Assembly: GCA_965369635.1 (NCBI GenBank)
Contig: CBDURC010000054.1
Coordinates: 1-14,925 of the forward strand
DNA: 14,925 bases
DNA from: UBA3071 sp965369635
Lineage (GTDB): Bacteria; Chloroflexota; Anaerolineae; UBA3071
Reading direction: 5' to 3'
Both the position numbers and the translations under genes were made by a program. The notes under the pieces are model-generated. The model was not told the DNA's origin. It did no database searches and saw only the letters and a list, made by a program, of their open reading frames with translations. This document shows, piece after piece, positions 13,040-14,925 of the stretch (position 1 is its first letter; every line of letters begins with the position of its first letter).

Positions 13040-14512
13040 ATGGACACCGACCAATTCATCGAACAAGCCGAAGCGTTTCTGATCGAGATCGAGCGCGAGT
13101 TCTACCTCGTCGGCTCGGGCCGCAAGGAGCAACTGGAGATCGCCGCCATCTTCGACCGCTACCCCAGCCTCTTCAGCCGTCAGGCTGTGCAGGCACGCCT
13201 GAGGGAACGGACGCAGGCCGCTGAACCTGTCACCGCCCGCTACCTGGCCACATTCGCCGCCGACGGCTACCTGGAGAACACAGTCAAAGCGATCAGCGAG
13301 GAGATCACCAACCGAGAGCTGGCGGCCACGCTGGAATGGGACGGGGAGGAGCTGCCCTACCGCCAGGTGCGCACCATGCTGGCCCAGGAGCCGGATCAGG
13401 CCCGTCGCCACGACCTACACCGCCGCCAGTTGGCCGTCACCGCACAGCAGCACGACCGACGAGCCGAGCGCTTCCGCCACCTGCACCAGGAGGCCACCTC
13501 CCTGGGCTTCGAGAGCTATGCCACCCTCTACGAAACGCTGAAGGGGCTGCAACTGCCCACGCTGGCCGAGGCGATGAGCCGGCTACTGTCAGACACTGAG
13601 GCGGCCTACGCGCAGCGGCTGGAGAATGCGTTGACCGGTGCCAGGGTGGACCCTGACGTCGCCGACGTCTCGGACATCATTTACTGCTTCCGCGCCGCCC
13701 AGTTCGATCCCTATTTCCCCGCCGACGAGATGGTGCGCAGCCTGCACCGCACTATGGCCGGGATGGGGTTGGTGCGGGGCGACGACTTCGGCTTCATCCT
13801 GGACATCGAGCCACGGCCCAAGAAATCGCCGCGGGCCTTCTGCTCGCCCGTGCTAGTGCCCGGAGAGGTCTACCTGGTGATCAAGCCCCAGGGCGGCAGC
13901 GACGACTACGACAGCTTCTTCCACGAGGCAGGGCACGCCACCCATTACAGCCGCATCGCGCCCGACGCCCCCTGGCCGCTGCGCTGCCTGGGCGATACGG
14001 ACATCACCGAGAGCTACGCCTTCCTGTTCCACTACCTGGTACACAACACCCGCTGGCTGCGGGACGTGCTGGGCATCCCGCTGCAAACAGCCGAGGAATT
14101 CCGCCGCTTCATGCTCTTCAAGAAGCTGTGGTTCCTGCGCCGCTACGCAGCCAAGCTGCACTACGAGCTGACGCTGCACGGCGGCGATCCGGCGGAGACC
14201 TGCGAGGCCTACGTGCCCACGCTGGCGGAGGTGCTGCAGGTGGAGATCGCTCCAGAGAACAGCCTGGCCGACGTGGACGATGGGTTCTACGTCGCCCAGT
14301 ACCTGCAGGCCTGGATCTTCGAGGCCATGCTACGTCGCTTCCTGGAGGAAGAGCTCGGCGAGGCATGGTGGACCAACCGCGACGCGGGCTGGTTCCTGCG
14401 AGACTGGTGGTGGCAAGGACAAACGCTGCCACTCTCCGCCCTGGCGCGGGAGATCGGCTACGAGGGACTCGACGCACGCCCGCTGGTGGAGGAACTGCTG
14501 GCGCTGTGGTAG
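13040..14512 (+). CDS. M3-like zinc metallopeptidase (gluzincin)
   Basis: The 490-residue enzyme is a cytosolic, almost wholly helical peptidase. The zinc site is HEAGH (295-299) within FFHEAGHATHY, with E324 in DTDITESYAFLFHYL as the likely third ligand, 25 residues later as in M3/M2-type gluzincins. The substrate-side region near the C-terminus has ENSLADVDDGFYVAQYLQAW. It is shorter than oligoendopeptidase F (about 600) and closer in size to carboxypeptidase Taq-like enzymes, so endo- versus carboxypeptidase action is unsettled. No signal peptide. The ATG at 13040 follows AGGAAAGG at about 8 bases. It is transcribed divergently from the Lys/Arg-rich protein gene. Confidence 0.85.
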   Translation: MDTDQFIEQAEAFLIEIEREFYLVGSGRKEQLEIAAIFDRYPSLFSRQAVQARLRERTQAAEPVTARYLATFAADGYLENTVKAISEEITNRELAATLEWDGEELPYRQVRTMLAQEPDQARRHDLHRRQLAVTAQQHDRRAERFRHLHQEATSLGFESYATLYETLKGLQLPTLAEAMSRLLSDTEAAYAQRLENALTGARVDPDVADVSDIIYCFRAAQFDPYFPADEMVRSLHRTMAGMGLVRGDDFGFILDIEPRPKKSPRAFCSPVLVPGEVYLVIKPQGGSDDYDSFFHEAGHATHYSRIAPDAPWPLRCLGDTDITESYAFLFHYLVHNTRWLRDVLGIPLQTAEEFRRFMLFKKLWFLRRYAAKLHYELTLHGGDPAETCEAYVPTLAEVLQVEIAPENSLADVDDGFYVAQYLQAWIFEAMLRRFLEEELGEAWWTNRDAGWFLRDWWWQGQTLPLSALAREIGYEGLDARPLVEELLALW

Positions 14513-14520
14513 CCAGTCAG

Positions 14521-14547
14521 CCGATCAAGCCGATGGAGCCGATGTTC
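14521..14547. repeat. three 9-bp CCGATnnnn units
   Basis: CCGATCAAG, CCGATGGAG and CCGATGTTC follow each other directly in the gap after the peptidase gene. With three imperfect units this is weak, though it is a third kind of short-period repeat in the window. Confidence 0.35.
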
Positions 14548-14617
14548 AGAAGCACTTTGGCGTTCATTCGCAGCCTTCTCGGGTTTCGCCTGACGGGGGG
14601 GGCTGGATCGTGCCGCG

Positions 14618-14925
14618 TCAACTTCCCGCGGCCACATCACTCTCCTGGTGGGGATAGACCAGTACCTTGAGGGACTGTTTGTCGATCATCAAATCCAGCC
14701 CTTCATGGATGTTCTCCAGGGATACCCGATGAGTGATGATCGCTTCTGCGTCAATCTTCCCTTCGGCCATGAGCCGAAGCCCCTTAGCCACATGCTCAGG
14801 CCGAGAGTCAGAAGACCCCACCACGCGCAGCTCCCCGTAGTGGATGACGCGACTATCAAAAGTGATGTCCGAGTCACCCCTGGGCAAGCTGGCGAACAGG
14901 CTGATCCCCCCTCCCTTGCGCACCA
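14618..14925 (-). CDS. zinc-type alcohol/polyol dehydrogenase, C-terminal part (partial)
   Basis: About 102 C-terminal codons are present; the gene runs off the right edge. The frame reads VRKGGGISLFASLPRG, then DSRVIHYGELRVVGSSDS and a final helix region with AIITHRVSLENIHEGLDLM followed by SLKVLVYP. This is the end of the NAD(P)-binding domain and the closing part of the catalytic fold of medium-chain dehydrogenases such as alcohol, sorbitol or threonine dehydrogenase. The zinc ligands and the GxGxxG motif lie outside the window, so the substrate and even the presence of zinc cannot be checked. It converges with the peptidase gene. Confidence 0.85.
   Translation of the reverse strand, partial: VRKGGGISLFASLPRGDSDITFDSRVIHYGELRVVGSSDSRPEHVAKGLRLMAEGKIDAEAIITHRVSLENIHEGLDLMIDKQSLKVLVYPHQESDVAAGS

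Noticed and set aside
1..14925. tRNA, rRNA or CRISPR array
   Set aside because: I saw no cloverleaf-like sequence, rRNA signature, or regularly spaced direct repeats with unique spacers; the short-period repeats are tandem and degenerate.

Overview
The window is a GC-rich bacterial chromosome segment. Gene content fits a Chloroflexota (Anaerolineae-like) genome: a split coenzyme-B12 mutase domain with MeaB, an RpoD-type sigma factor, an M3-like metallopeptidase, Trm112-like zinc ribbons and short-period intergenic repeats. The phylum is inferred from gene style and composition, not from a marker gene.

Bases 1-1100 are an accessory, partly decayed patch of lower GC. It holds the start of a leftward gene with a good promoter, a fragment of a PD-(D/E)XK-like nuclease, the end of an IS21-family element (terminal repeats plus the last ~83 codons of istB), an antitoxin-like small gene whose ribosome-binding site lies in the istB relic, and a 29-codon ORF resembling the start of an alpha/beta hydrolase. 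Bases 1083-3570 are a tight rightward cassette: a Cys-rich DUF3795 protein, an unrecognised 269-residue protein, and a radical SAM protein with a likely N-terminal peptide-recognition (PqqD-like) domain and a C-terminal SPASM-type Cys cluster. This is the best candidate for a little-described modification system. A heptad repeat has entered the radical SAM reading frame.

Two near-consensus parS centromere sites (3736-3751 and 3773-3788) follow, upstream of a methyltransferase with a C-terminal zinc ribbon that most likely starts at a TTG. A 101-bp MITE-like palindrome with flanking 7-bp direct repeats separates it from a primary-type sigma factor gene, also with a likely TTG start. No parA or parB is in the window; the paired parS sites suggest an origin-proximal location.

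Bases 5999-9980 are read leftward. A promoter at 9952-9980 drives a stand-alone B12-binding subunit of a methylmalonyl-CoA-type mutase, then its G-protein chaperone MeaB, a Trp-rich open stretch and a lipoprotein, ending at a rho-independent terminator. A second leftward unit (GNAT acetyltransferase, then ribose-phosphate pyrophosphokinase with a 4-base overlap) starts directly after that terminator. Rightward from 10019 is a two-component system (OmpR-type regulator, possibly leaderless, and a HAMP/HisKA sensor kinase). It converges with a leftward conserved protein with a Lys/Arg-rich start, sharing a CTAG for both stops. A zinc metallopeptidase gene follows, and the window ends in the 3' part of a leftward zinc-type dehydrogenase gene.
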